DNA of 64,000 nucleotides from Flavobacterium fryxellicola (GTDB lineage: Bacteria; Bacteroidota; Bacteroidia; Flavobacteriales; Flavobacteriaceae): the NCBI RefSeq assembly GCF_900143245.1, contig NZ_FRDK01000004.1, positions 124,001 to 188,000 on the forward strand. The letters are read 5' to 3'. Below the pieces are notes generated by a model. That model saw only the letters and a program-made list of their open reading frames with translations. It made no database searches and was not told where the DNA came from. The stretch's first letter is position 1; every line of letters starts with the position of its first letter. Of this stretch, positions 54,091-62,882 are shown piece after piece. The translations under genes and the position numbers were made by a program.

Positions 54091-56409
54091 ATGAAAATAA
54101 ATCTTAAACCGGAAAATGAAATTGAAAGACTCCAAGTACTGAAAGACTATGCTATTCTGGACTCCTTGTCTGAACAAGAATATGATTCTATTGCACAGCT
54201 AGCTTCTTTTATTTGCGGAACCCCTATTGCTTTAGTTAATTTAATAGATGAAGACCGACAATGGTTTAAATCAAAAGTAGGAATAAATGTATCAGAAACA
54301 TCGAGAGAGCTGTCTTTTTGTCAATACACCATTTTAGGTGATGATGTTTTTGAAGTTCAGAATGCTACTGAAAACAAGCTGTTTTCGGAGAATCCATTGG
54401 TTACTGGTAGTCCTAATATTCGATTTTATGCAGGAGCTCCACTTCGAACTAGAAACGGGTTTAATATGGGGTCGCTTTGTGTGATTGATACGGAACCTCG
54501 AGCTCTTAATGTAGAACAAAAAAACGCCCTAAAATTACTTGCTGATCAAGTTGTTGCATTATTGGATTCACGCAAAAAACATTTAGATTTCCTTGAATCT
54601 CAAAAGGAAATACAAAATTTCATCGAACTGTCTAAAGATTTGGTTTGTATTGCTAATGTGAATGGATTATTCTATAAAGTTAATCCCGCTTTTACAAAGG
54701 TTTTAGGTTATTCTAAAGAAGAATTGGAAGGAACTCCTTTTATTGATTTGGTGCATCCTGATGATTTGGCTCAAACCTACAAGGAAGTAGAGAAATTATC
54801 AAAGGGGGAATTAACGATAAGTTTTGAGAACCGTTACCGTTGTAAAAGTGGAGATTATATTATACTGAGCTGGAATACCTCTCCAGAGCCTAATACTGGG
54901 AATTTATACTGCATTGCTCGAAATGTAACAAAGGAAAAAGAAGCCGAGCAACATCTAATCGATGGGAATAATCTATTAGAGGAGTCGCAGCATATTGCTA
55001 AAATTGGGAGTTGGAAATTTAATTTAGTTACTAATGATCTTGTTTGGTCAGAGGGTCATTATCGTATTTTTGAATTAGATCAACTGCCTTCAGATCAGTT
55101 GTATAAAGAATATAGAAGCAGAATTCACACGGATGATTTAGTAAAGCTGGATCAAGTCAGTGAGGATGTTATACAAACAGGAAAAGACTTTAAAATCAAA
55201 TATAGAATCGTATTTCCAGATCAAAGAGTCAAGCATATTCTAGAAATTGGACAACCTTTTAAAAATGAAAAAGGGGAAGTGATTGAGTTAAAAGGAATTA
55301 TTCAGGATGTTACCGAGATCACATTAGCAGAGCAAAAAATCATTCAAAAATCAAAAGAAATAAGAGACATACGATCCGCTTTAGATGAATCAGCAATTGT
55401 ATCTATTTCAGATCAACAGGGATTGCTAACTTATGTGAACGATAACTTCTGTAGTATTTCTAAATATACCAAAGACGAGTTGATAGGCAAAGATCAACGC
55501 ACTATTACAGGGCATTTTCCTAAAGCGTTTGCGAAACAAATTTTGAAAACAATTGTCAACGGGAATGTTTGGAAAGGCGAAATGAGGAATTTAGCTAAAG
55601 ATGGTTCCTATTATTGGGAAAAGGCGACTATCGTGCCGTTTTTGGACGAAAAAAATAAGCCGTATCAATACATTTCAATAAGCACCGATATTACCGATCA
55701 AAAAAATGCAGAAGCAAACTTACAAAGTGCATTATTGAATTTGGGTAAAAAAAACAACGAACTCGATCAGTTTGCTTATGTAGTTTCTCATGATTTAAAG
55801 GCGCCACTTAGAGCGATTAATAATTTGTCAGAATGGATTGTTGAAGATATGCCAGATATGCCTGAGGCCGTTAGCGCTAATTTTGACTTACTGCGCGGAA
55901 GAGTGTTGCGAATGGAAAACTTAATCAATGGAGTTTTAGAATACTCGCGTATTGGTCGTACCGAAATCGAAAAAGAAAAGATTGATTTAAAATTGATGTT
56001 AAATCAAATTATAGATTCAATCGTTCCCAAGCAAGGCTTTGAAATCACAATTGGCGAAAACTTTCCCGTGATTGAATCGGAACGAATACTTTTGCAACAA
56101 GTATTTAGTAACTTGATTAGTAATGCAGTTAAGTACAGTGATAAACCAGTAGGAAAAATAGATTGCCAGTATAAAGCACTGCCCAGTTTTCATCAGTTTA
56201 GTATAAAAGATAATGGTCCTGGGATTGCAATAGAATACCATAAAAAAGTGTTCAAAGTTTTTCAAACTATTGAGGCACGTGATGTAAAAGAGAGTACAGG
56301 TATAGGTTTGTCAATTGTAAAAAAAATTATTGAAGAAAAAGGAGGAAGTATCCATATTGAATCCGAAGAAAATAAAGGGTGTAGTTTCATTTTTACATTC
56401 CCTAAATAA
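54091..56409 (+). CDS. GAF/multi-PAS sensor histidine kinase
   Basis: A 772-residue soluble kinase without membrane helices. It has a GAF domain (about 18-160, IASFICGTPIALVNLIDEDRQWFKS type), three PAS-type domains (about 165-285, 298-415, 425-550), a HisKA dimerisation helix with the phospho-acceptor His567 (FAYVVSHDLKAPLRAI), and a HATPase_c domain with NLISNAVKYSD, DNGPGI and TGIGLSIVKKI. It senses a cytoplasmic signal by GAF/PAS and passes phosphate to the receivers encoded after it. First gene of the operon, 6 bases before the next kinase. Confidence 0.9.
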   Translation: MKINLKPENEIERLQVLKDYAILDSLSEQEYDSIAQLASFICGTPIALVNLIDEDRQWFKSKVGINVSETSRELSFCQYTILGDDVFEVQNATENKLFSENPLVTGSPNIRFYAGAPLRTRNGFNMGSLCVIDTEPRALNVEQKNALKLLADQVVALLDSRKKHLDFLESQKEIQNFIELSKDLVCIANVNGLFYKVNPAFTKVLGYSKEELEGTPFIDLVHPDDLAQTYKEVEKLSKGELTISFENRYRCKSGDYIILSWNTSPEPNTGNLYCIARNVTKEKEAEQHLIDGNNLLEESQHIAKIGSWKFNLVTNDLVWSEGHYRIFELDQLPSDQLYKEYRSRIHTDDLVKLDQVSEDVIQTGKDFKIKYRIVFPDQRVKHILEIGQPFKNEKGEVIELKGIIQDVTEITLAEQKIIQKSKEIRDIRSALDESAIVSISDQQGLLTYVNDNFCSISKYTKDELIGKDQRTITGHFPKAFAKQILKTIVNGNVWKGEMRNLAKDGSYYWEKATIVPFLDEKNKPYQYISISTDITDQKNAEANLQSALLNLGKKNNELDQFAYVVSHDLKAPLRAINNLSEWIVEDMPDMPEAVSANFDLLRGRVLRMENLINGVLEYSRIGRTEIEKEKIDLKLMLNQIIDSIVPKQGFEITIGENFPVIESERILLQQVFSNLISNAVKYSDKPVGKIDCQYKALPSFHQFSIKDNGPGIAIEYHKKVFKVFQTIEARDVKESTGIGLSIVKKIIEEKGGSIHIESEENKGCSFIFTFPK

Positions 56410-56415
56410 ACAACA

Positions 56416-57144
56416 ATGGAGGAAGCAGAAGATAAATGTCAACAGGAATTAGCAGCCCTTAAAAAAGAGTTTGAAGAATTTGTTTATATAGTCTCACATG
56501 ATATAAAATCGCCTATGCGGGCAATTTCAAATATAACAACGTGGATTGAAGAGGATCTGGGAACCGTTGAAAATCAAGAAGTGCTTGCAAACTTAAGCTT
56601 GCTGAAAAACAGGGTCAATCGAATGGAAAACATGATGAATGGACTGTTGGAACTTTCTCGCGTAGATAGGGTAGAATTGGAATTTTATGAAGTTAATATT
56701 TCTAAAATGATGGCAAACAGCATTGCATTATTTGAAACTAATTCCAACGTTGAATTTACTTTAAACACGACTCTTATTAATGAAAATTGTGTAACTTTAG
56801 GAGCGAAATTGCAAAAAGTGATATTGAGTGTACTCGACAATGCCGTCCGATTTCACGATAAAGAAAATAGAAAAGTAGGTGTTGAGGTTGTAGAAACCCA
56901 AAGCGACTATGAAATAAAAGTTAGCGATAATGGGCCCGGAATACCCGAACAAATAGCATCTAAAATTTTCTCTATTTTTTACACTGTTAATTCTAAAGAT
57001 GTTGTGGATACAACCGGAGCAGGATTAGCCATCAGTTGTAAAATCATGAAATTGGTGGGAGGAAAAATTAAATATTCTGCTGGTATAAACAATGGCTCAA
57101 TTTTTACGTTAATTTGGCCAAAAATAATAATATTAAAAAATTAA
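56416..57144 (+). CDS. Histidine kinase with minimal sensor region
   Basis: A 242-residue kinase. The phospho-acceptor is His28 (FVYIVSHDIKSPMRAISN), so only about 20 residues of coiled coil precede the HisKA domain; there is no PAS, GAF or membrane segment. The HATPase_c part has VLDNAVRFHD (N box), DNGPGIPEQI (G1) and a degenerate GAGLAIS (G2). The H-box and kinase core are close to those of the first kinase. It may act as a heterodimer partner or a receiver-tuned kinase. It lies 6 bases after kinase 1 and 4 bases before the small receiver. Confidence 0.87.
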   Translation: MEEAEDKCQQELAALKKEFEEFVYIVSHDIKSPMRAISNITTWIEEDLGTVENQEVLANLSLLKNRVNRMENMMNGLLELSRVDRVELEFYEVNISKMMANSIALFETNSNVEFTLNTTLINENCVTLGAKLQKVILSVLDNAVRFHDKENRKVGVEVVETQSDYEIKVSDNGPGIPEQIASKIFSIFYTVNSKDVVDTTGAGLAISCKIMKLVGGKIKYSAGINNGSIFTLIWPKIIILKN

Positions 57145-57148
57145 AATT

Positions 57149-57559
57149 ATGAACCAAAAATTGGTAAATATTTTATTGGTCGAAGACGATGAAGTAGATG
57201 TAATGAATGTAAAAAGAGCCTTCTCCAAAAATAATATCATGAACCCGCTTTTTGTAGCCGGAAATGGAGTGGAAGCACTTGAAATGCTGGAAAACCATAT
57301 TATTCCGCTGCCTAAAATTATTATTTTGGATATAAATATGCCAAAAATGAATGGGATTGAGTTTCTTAAAATAATGAGGGAAAACGAGATACTTAAAAAC
57401 ATATCTGTTTTTGTTATGACCACTTCAAACGAGGATAGTGACAAGATAAATGCTTACAATTTGAATGTTGCGGGATATATCCTTAAGCCACTTTCTTTTG
57501 AAAAGTTTTTGACTTCAGTGGCTACTCTCAAGAACTTCTGGCAATTATGTGAACTGTAA
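57149..57559 (+). CDS. Single-domain response regulator (Rcp1-like)
   Basis: A 136-residue receiver with an intact active site: acidic pair in LLVEDDEVDVMNVK, phospho-acceptor Asp61 (IILDINMPKMNG), Thr (VMTTS) and Lys113 (YILKPLSFEKF). The extended alpha1 and the long C-terminus are typical of Rcp1-type partners of phytochrome-like kinases. There is no output domain. It lies in the operon 4 bases after the short kinase. Confidence 0.92.
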   Translation: MNQKLVNILLVEDDEVDVMNVKRAFSKNNIMNPLFVAGNGVEALEMLENHIIPLPKIIILDINMPKMNGIEFLKIMRENEILKNISVFVMTTSNEDSDKINAYNLNVAGYILKPLSFEKFLTSVATLKNFWQLCEL

Positions 57560-57580
57560 TATATCCAATTCATTTTTGTT

Positions 57581-58003
57581 ATGGGAAATGCAAGTATCTT
57601 ATTGGTCGACAATAGAAAGGCTATCATCGAAAGCTTCAGAAAATCTTTTTCAGAAATAGAGGTGAAACATACTTTATTTTCAGCTGCCAATGAAAATGAG
57701 GCATGGTCGATGCTAGATGGCTCTCAAAAATTAAGCCCTGTACCTAAAATAATTCTAATCGATGTCAACAGGACGAAGAATAAAGGAATACAATTTTTAA
57801 ATGCAATACGAAATCATACGGATTTAAAATCAATTTTAGTTTTTGTAATCACAGATTCAGAAAATGAAATAAATAAAGCAGCAGCTTTGAATTTGAATAT
57901 TGCAGGATATATTCCCATGTCATTTGAAAGTCAAACTCTTAACTCATTCGTTTCAGTCCTCAATGAATATTGGAATATTATTGAATTTTCTAGTCAAAAA
58001 TAA
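57581..58003 (+). CDS. Degenerate receiver (pseudo-response regulator)
   Basis: A 140-residue receiver-fold protein, clearly a diverged sister of the preceding receiver (NLNVAGYIL versus NLNIAGYIP). The phospho-acceptor position Asp61 (ILIDVNRTKNKG) is kept, but the acidic pair is LVDN (second Asp lost) and the conserved Lys113 is replaced by Met (YIPMSFES), so normal phosphoryl chemistry should be impaired. It may act as an unphosphorylated binding partner or phosphate decoy. It is 21 bases after the intact receiver and 9 before the hybrid kinase. Confidence 0.85.
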   Translation: MGNASILLVDNRKAIIESFRKSFSEIEVKHTLFSAANENEAWSMLDGSQKLSPVPKIILIDVNRTKNKGIQFLNAIRNHTDLKSILVFVITDSENEINKAAALNLNIAGYIPMSFESQTLNSFVSVLNEYWNIIEFSSQK

Positions 58004-58012
58004 AAGCATACT

Positions 58013-60370
58013 ATGGCCCAAGTTTTAAGAATATTAATAATTGACGATGATAAAATCGATGCTATCACTATCACTCGTTCCATTTCGCAATCTGGCATAA
58101 TTGCTGAGGTCGATAGCGTTTTTTCAGCAAAAGATGGAATTGAAAAAATCACAACATTGGAGTATGACTTAATTTTTTTAGATTATATGATGCCCGAAAC
58201 CGATGGAATTTCTTTTTTGAAGAAAATTAGAGATTTGGATATTGAGACGCCTGTGATTTTTGTAACCTCACAAGGAGATGAAAAAATCGCTAGTCAAGCA
58301 ATATTAAGTGGCGCCTCAGATTATATTCCAAAAACGTTACTGACTCCAGATGGGGTATCTCAAAGTATCAGGAATGCCATTAAGTCGCATGAAAGTTTAA
58401 AACTTAGAAAAGTTACCGAACTAGCTTTGAAAGTCAATTCAAATCGTCTTCTTGAAGCGCAAAAATTAGCTAAAATAGGAAGTTGGGAAATTAATTTAAG
58501 CAATAATGAGGTGTATTTTTCAGATGAATTTTTTACTATTTTTGAAGTTGAAAACCAGAAGATTGCTTCAGTTGATTTTTTTAAATCATGTTTTACAGAT
58601 GACGAAGATTTAGCCCTTTTTGAAACTAATCTAAAACACGTTAAAACCACAAAAACGGAAGTACAATTTCATCATAGTATAACTAGTAAAAAAGGAACTG
58701 TAAAATACATCAAGCAATTTATTAAATGTTTGAATGATGATAGAGACAAACCTTGTAAAATACTTGGAACCATTCAAGATATTAGCGAGCAGAAACGAAC
58801 AGAGGCTGAGCTTATAAAGGCTAAGGAATTAGCTGAAAAAGCAGTAGTTGTAAAAGAACAGTTTTTAACGAATATGAGCCACGAGATTCGGACTCCTATG
58901 AATGGTATTATTGGATTTGCCAAAATTCTCGAAGGTACTAAATTAGATAATAGCCAGAAGCAAAGTGTAGAGGCTATTAAAAAAGCCAGTCAAAACTTGA
59001 TGTTTATTATTAATGATATTCTTGACTTCTCAAAAATTGAAGCAGATAAAATGACTTTTGAAGAGGTGAAATTTTCGCTATCAAAAACAGTTTATTCTGT
59101 AATTGAGTTATTGGCTCAAAATGCAAAAGAGAAGAAAATAAAATTGTTATACGATATTGATTCTAAAATAACTGATAATCTAATTGGTGATCCTACGAAG
59201 TTATCTCAAATATTAGTAAACTTACTGGGGAATGCACTTAAATTTACCGAAAAAGGTTTTGTAGAATTAGTAGTTACTGAAGTGCAGCAAACAGCATCAG
59301 AATGCAAATTGAAATTTTCAATTATCGATACCGGCATTGGTATCCCAAGCGATAAAGTAAATTCCATATTTGAAAGTTTCAATCAGGCATCAAATGAAAC
59401 AACAAGAAAATATGGTGGAACAGGACTTGGACTTACAATTACACGTAATCTTGTTGAGTTGCAGGGAGGCAAAATTAGTGTTGAAAGTGCAGTTTCTAAA
59501 GGAAGTGAATTCTCCTTTTCTTTAGTGTATAAAAAAGCGGAAAAGGGAATTACGATGTCGCCTCAGTTGACAAACAAAACCATTGCTCCAGATTTTTTAA
59601 AGGAGGTCAAAATACTCTTAGTGGAGGACAACGAGCTCAATCAACTTCTGGCAATCAAAGTGTTTGAAAAATGGGGAAAAGAAATTGATGTTGCTGAAAA
59701 CGGAAAAAAAGCAATTGAAAAGATAGAAAAAACGGCTTATGATATTATCTTGTTAGACATACAAATGCCTGAAATGGATGGGATTGAACTCGCTAATTAT
59801 ATTAGGTCTAACATGGGAGAAAAAGCGGGGATTCCTATTATTGCATTAACAGCGCATGCCACTGTTGAGGAAGAACGAAAATGCCTTGAAAATGGAATGA
59901 ATGATTATTTATCTAAGCCCTATGATTTTGATGTGTTATTGAATAAATTGTATTTAAATTTAAAGGTAAATAAAGTAAACATGACACACTCTTCAGTTGT
60001 GCAAAAGGAAGAATTAACAGCAGAAAAACTAGTTGATCTTAAATATTTGAAAGAGTTTTCGGAAGGTGATGAGACTTTTATTAAAGAGATGATCACGCTT
60101 TTTTTAGAAAACACACCAGAAACAATGGAAATAATTCTGAAATCTAATGAGAATAATGATCTCATAATTTTGAAAGAAGAAATCCATAAGCTTAAGTCCT
60201 CTCTAAGTTTGTTAGGGATGGTCAAAGCATCTCAATGTGTTGACATTATTGAAAAAGAAATTGAAATAAACCCTCTAGGACAAAAAAGAATAGAGGAAGT
60301 TATTAAGTTAAATGCTATTTGCCAGTTGGCTATCAAGGAATTACAGGTAGCGATCGAGCTTTATTCGTAA
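58013..60370 (+). CDS. Hybrid sensor kinase REC-PAS-HisKA-HATPase-REC-HPt
   Basis: A 785-residue soluble hybrid kinase. It has an N-terminal receiver (Asp57 in FLDYMMPETDG), a PAS domain (about 140-265, AKIGSWEINLSNNEVYFS), HisKA with His290 (NMSHEIRTPMNGIIGF), HATPase_c (NLLGNALKFTEKG, DTGIGIP, GTGLGLTI), a second receiver with Asp582 (LLDIQMPEMDG) and a C-terminal HPt domain with His725 (EEIHKLKSSLSLLGM). All phospho-acceptor sites are present, so it has the full His-Asp-His relay in one chain. It is the last tightly linked gene of the operon; a free receiver follows after 148 bases. Confidence 0.92.
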   Translation: MAQVLRILIIDDDKIDAITITRSISQSGIIAEVDSVFSAKDGIEKITTLEYDLIFLDYMMPETDGISFLKKIRDLDIETPVIFVTSQGDEKIASQAILSGASDYIPKTLLTPDGVSQSIRNAIKSHESLKLRKVTELALKVNSNRLLEAQKLAKIGSWEINLSNNEVYFSDEFFTIFEVENQKIASVDFFKSCFTDDEDLALFETNLKHVKTTKTEVQFHHSITSKKGTVKYIKQFIKCLNDDRDKPCKILGTIQDISEQKRTEAELIKAKELAEKAVVVKEQFLTNMSHEIRTPMNGIIGFAKILEGTKLDNSQKQSVEAIKKASQNLMFIINDILDFSKIEADKMTFEEVKFSLSKTVYSVIELLAQNAKEKKIKLLYDIDSKITDNLIGDPTKLSQILVNLLGNALKFTEKGFVELVVTEVQQTASECKLKFSIIDTGIGIPSDKVNSIFESFNQASNETTRKYGGTGLGLTITRNLVELQGGKISVESAVSKGSEFSFSLVYKKAEKGITMSPQLTNKTIAPDFLKEVKILLVEDNELNQLLAIKVFEKWGKEIDVAENGKKAIEKIEKTAYDIILLDIQMPEMDGIELANYIRSNMGEKAGIPIIALTAHATVEEERKCLENGMNDYLSKPYDFDVLLNKLYLNLKVNKVNMTHSSVVQKEELTAEKLVDLKYLKEFSEGDETFIKEMITLFLENTPETMEIILKSNENNDLIILKEEIHKLKSSLSLLGMVKASQCVDIIEKEIEINPLGQKRIEEVIKLNAICQLAIKELQVAIELYS

Positions 60371-60518
60371 ATAGGAGCTTTAATTGTTGTTGTCCTATGA
60401 ATTTGCGATTAAGGCAGTGTAAAAAATCTTATTTTTAGAAATTAATTCTCCTGAAAAATCAAATGACGGGGGAATAAAATTGTGCTGCTTTTAGTATGAA
60501 TCTATAAAACCAGTTAAT

Positions 60519-60884
60519 ATGAAAACAATTTTAGTTGCTGAGGATGACGAAATGATGTCAAAAGCTATGGAATTTAAATTGGTTAGAGAAGGATATAAAG
60601 TCCTCTTATGTCCAAATGGTCAGATTGCACTAGAAAAAATTGTTTCTGAAAATCCAGATTTAATAATTTCAGATATTATGATGCCATTTGTAACCGGTTT
60701 AGATATTGTCAAAAAAGTAAAAATCGAGTTGAAATTGAACATCCCAATAATCATGCTGTCTGCAGTGGGATTGGAGAAAACAGTTTTGGAAGCTTTTGAG
60801 CTTGGAGCAGATGACTTTATAACAAAACCATTCAGTCCGAATGAATTATCTGTTAGAGTAAAACGCCTGCTGCTCAAGAAATAA
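60519..60884 (+). CDS. Single-domain response regulator (receiver only)
   Basis: A 121-residue receiver with all key residues: the acidic pair in VAEDDEMM, phospho-acceptor Asp52 (IISDIMMPFVTG), and Lys103 (FITKPFSPNEL). It resembles the receiver half of OmpR-type regulators, but no DNA-binding domain follows. It is the nearest downstream partner for the HPt of the hybrid kinase. The gene begins 148 bases after the kinase, so it may have its own promoter. Confidence 0.92.
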   Translation: MKTILVAEDDEMMSKAMEFKLVREGYKVLLCPNGQIALEKIVSENPDLIISDIMMPFVTGLDIVKKVKIELKLNIPIIMLSAVGLEKTVLEAFELGADDFITKPFSPNELSVRVKRLLLKK

Positions 60885-60977
60885 AAAGCAGGTACAAGTT
60901 GTTCTAATGGGTGGTAAAGTAAAAACAATTGAAGAACTTCAGAAGTGCCTTTTGCGATTGATTACTAATAAATAATA

Positions 60978-61340
60978 TCAAAAACGGAATGGATTTTTTG
61001 CGGTAGAAACTTCGTCATGACTCACCCAAGCATTATTTTCGTTAATACTCATTTTGTAATTTGTATTGATTGCATAGCCGCCATTCCCCATAGATTTTGG
61101 ATCTGTATTGGTCATTGCAATTGCAGGAATATCTAAAGTGTGTCCATCTATCGTTTAAACTTATATTCTGCTATAGGGTTGGATATGCAAGCATTCGCCA
61201 TGTCCTTTTCCATCTCCGGCTCTCCATGTTGCTGATTCTTTCTCTAGCAGTTTTTTGATATTTTTTGATTCGTCACTCTTTTGATTACAAGCAATTAGTG
61301 TTACTGCTGCAAGCGAGTAAAGTAATAATTTAGAATTCAT
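60978..61340 (-). pseudogene. Decayed small lipoprotein (NTF2-like type?)
   Basis: One minus-strand frame from ATG 61340 gives a lipoprotein signal (NSKLLLYSLAAVTLIAC, lipobox Cys18), then KLLEKESATWRAGDGKGHG. Two TAA codons follow close together (after PYSRI), and then TIDGHTLDIPAIAMTNTDPK and MGNGGYAINTNYKMSINENN, ending HDEVSTAK and TGA at 60978. The late part (NAWVSHDEVSTA) looks like NTF2-like ester/polyketide-cyclase-fold lipoproteins of Flavobacterium, from which a middle section seems to be missing. I regard it as a pseudogene; the family name is uncertain. Confidence 0.55.
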
Positions 61341-61552
61341 TATGTCGTGCTTTTTAAGTGTTATTAAAAAATCTGTTTCAACGCTTCATACTAAAATGAT
61401 AGTACCTTCTATAAAACAGTCAGTAAAATAGGAGTAACTATCGATGTAGTGTTCTGAAACTTAAATTTTCTCTTTATTGTGGACAGATTGAAGTAAAAAC
61501 ACACTATTATGTCATTTCCTAGTCTTCTGTAGTGCGTTGTAAAAAAAAACGG

Positions 61553-62614
61553 TTATTTTTTAAAACTAATTTCATCCAATCCAATCGTGTATTCTACGCG
61601 CTGATTGTCGGCACTATCCCAAATTTCCATTTTTATTTTTGGAATTTTGTTTTTCCAATCGATTGTAATTAAGCCAAAATGATTTTCCATAATGGGACCT
61701 TCAATTCTATTTTTATTCGGTGTCGCAAAATGCCATGTGGAGGAAAGACCGCTGGAAGTTACATCATAAATAGGGTAGAGACCCGGTTCAGTAAGTTTCG
61801 AAATTTCAGCATAATGTACGTCTCCGGTTAAAAATAAAATGCCGTTAGCTTTTGTTTTTTTGATGAGATTTAAGAATTTTTTTTGCTCTAGCGGAAAATT
61901 AGCCCAACCTTCATACCCATTGTATTCAATTCCAAACTGAGATCCGGAACCAATCAATCTAATGGAGGCGGGTTTCTTTAATTCCTCTTCCAACCATTTC
62001 CATTGCGCAGCTCCTAAATAGGTAGAGTCAGGTTCCTGTTGTGGAGTATAATCTAGACTGTAGAAAAACCTTTTGTCCTTAGCAACTTCCCCGTTGTATT
62101 TCTTGTAATTATCTCTAAAAGTACGGTTGTCTAACAAGATAATCTGTACTTTTTTCCCTTTGTTTTCATACATATAGGAGGTATAAATACCTTTGTGTTT
62201 TCTTCTTTCAGAATCTTTAGGTTCATCAAAAAAATTCAGGAAAAGTTCCTTGGATTCTTCTTTTTTTGGATAATGTCTGCCCGCATCATTTTGTCCATAA
62301 TCATGATCATCCCAAGTTGCAATAATAGGAATGTGTTTTTTTAGATTTTGGAAAGAGGGCTTGGCGGCTAATTGTTCGTATTTAGATTGAAGGGTACTCA
62401 TATTATCAGTATCTCCATAAATGTTGTCTCCAAGAAAGACAAATAAATCAGGTTTGTGTTGAACTACAACATCAAAAATGGGCAACGGATTACTTTGATG
62501 TGAACAGGAACCAAAAGCTATTTTTGAAATATTCTTTTGGCAATACCCATTATACGACAGCAGTAAAAGCAGTACTGCATGCAAGTAGATTTTACGAGAA
62601 CTGTTTTGAATCAT
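61553..62614 (-). CDS. PhoD-like alkaline phosphatase family protein
   Basis: A 353-residue secreted metallophosphatase. It has a signal peptide (about residues 1-25, ending GYCQ). The PhoD-type metal-site motifs are present: FGSCSHQSNP (Cys-linked), LGDNIYGDT (Asp-Asn), WDDHDYGQNDAG (Asp-His-Asp), LLDNRTFRDNY and GDVHYAEIS (His). It would hydrolyse phosphomonoesters or diesters in the periplasm. Family members in Bacteroidota often lack the N-terminal domain of Bacillus PhoD, as here. It is divergent from the metalloprotease gene. Confidence 0.9.
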   Translation of the reverse strand: MIQNSSRKIYLHAVLLLLLSYNGYCQKNISKIAFGSCSHQSNPLPIFDVVVQHKPDLFVFLGDNIYGDTDNMSTLQSKYEQLAAKPSFQNLKKHIPIIATWDDHDYGQNDAGRHYPKKEESKELFLNFFDEPKDSERRKHKGIYTSYMYENKGKKVQIILLDNRTFRDNYKKYNGEVAKDKRFFYSLDYTPQQEPDSTYLGAAQWKWLEEELKKPASIRLIGSGSQFGIEYNGYEGWANFPLEQKKFLNLIKKTKANGILFLTGDVHYAEISKLTEPGLYPIYDVTSSGLSSTWHFATPNKNRIEGPIMENHFGLITIDWKNKIPKIKMEIWDSADNQRVEYTIGLDEISFKK

Positions 62615-62882
62615 CTTTTATTTTTTGTGGGTTGTAAATTTTTTACAAAAATTAGAATAGCTCCAAACGAAGTACTGCATCGCTTGTAATTACTAGAAAA
62701 TAAATTGATAATTACCAAATGTAATAAAAAAGAACGGCAAACAAAAGGTTGGGATGCGCCAAGAAAAATAAAATATTCGACTCAAAACGGTTGTTAATTA
62801 AAAGTTAAAACATTGGTTAATATGCAATTTTAAGACACTAAAAATTATTTTTGATATTAATTAACCATTAAATAACCACTAA

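Noticed and set aside
62761..62882. Regulatory element before the metalloprotease
   Set aside because: Only AT-rich spacer with no convincing TAnnTTTG box or hairpin.
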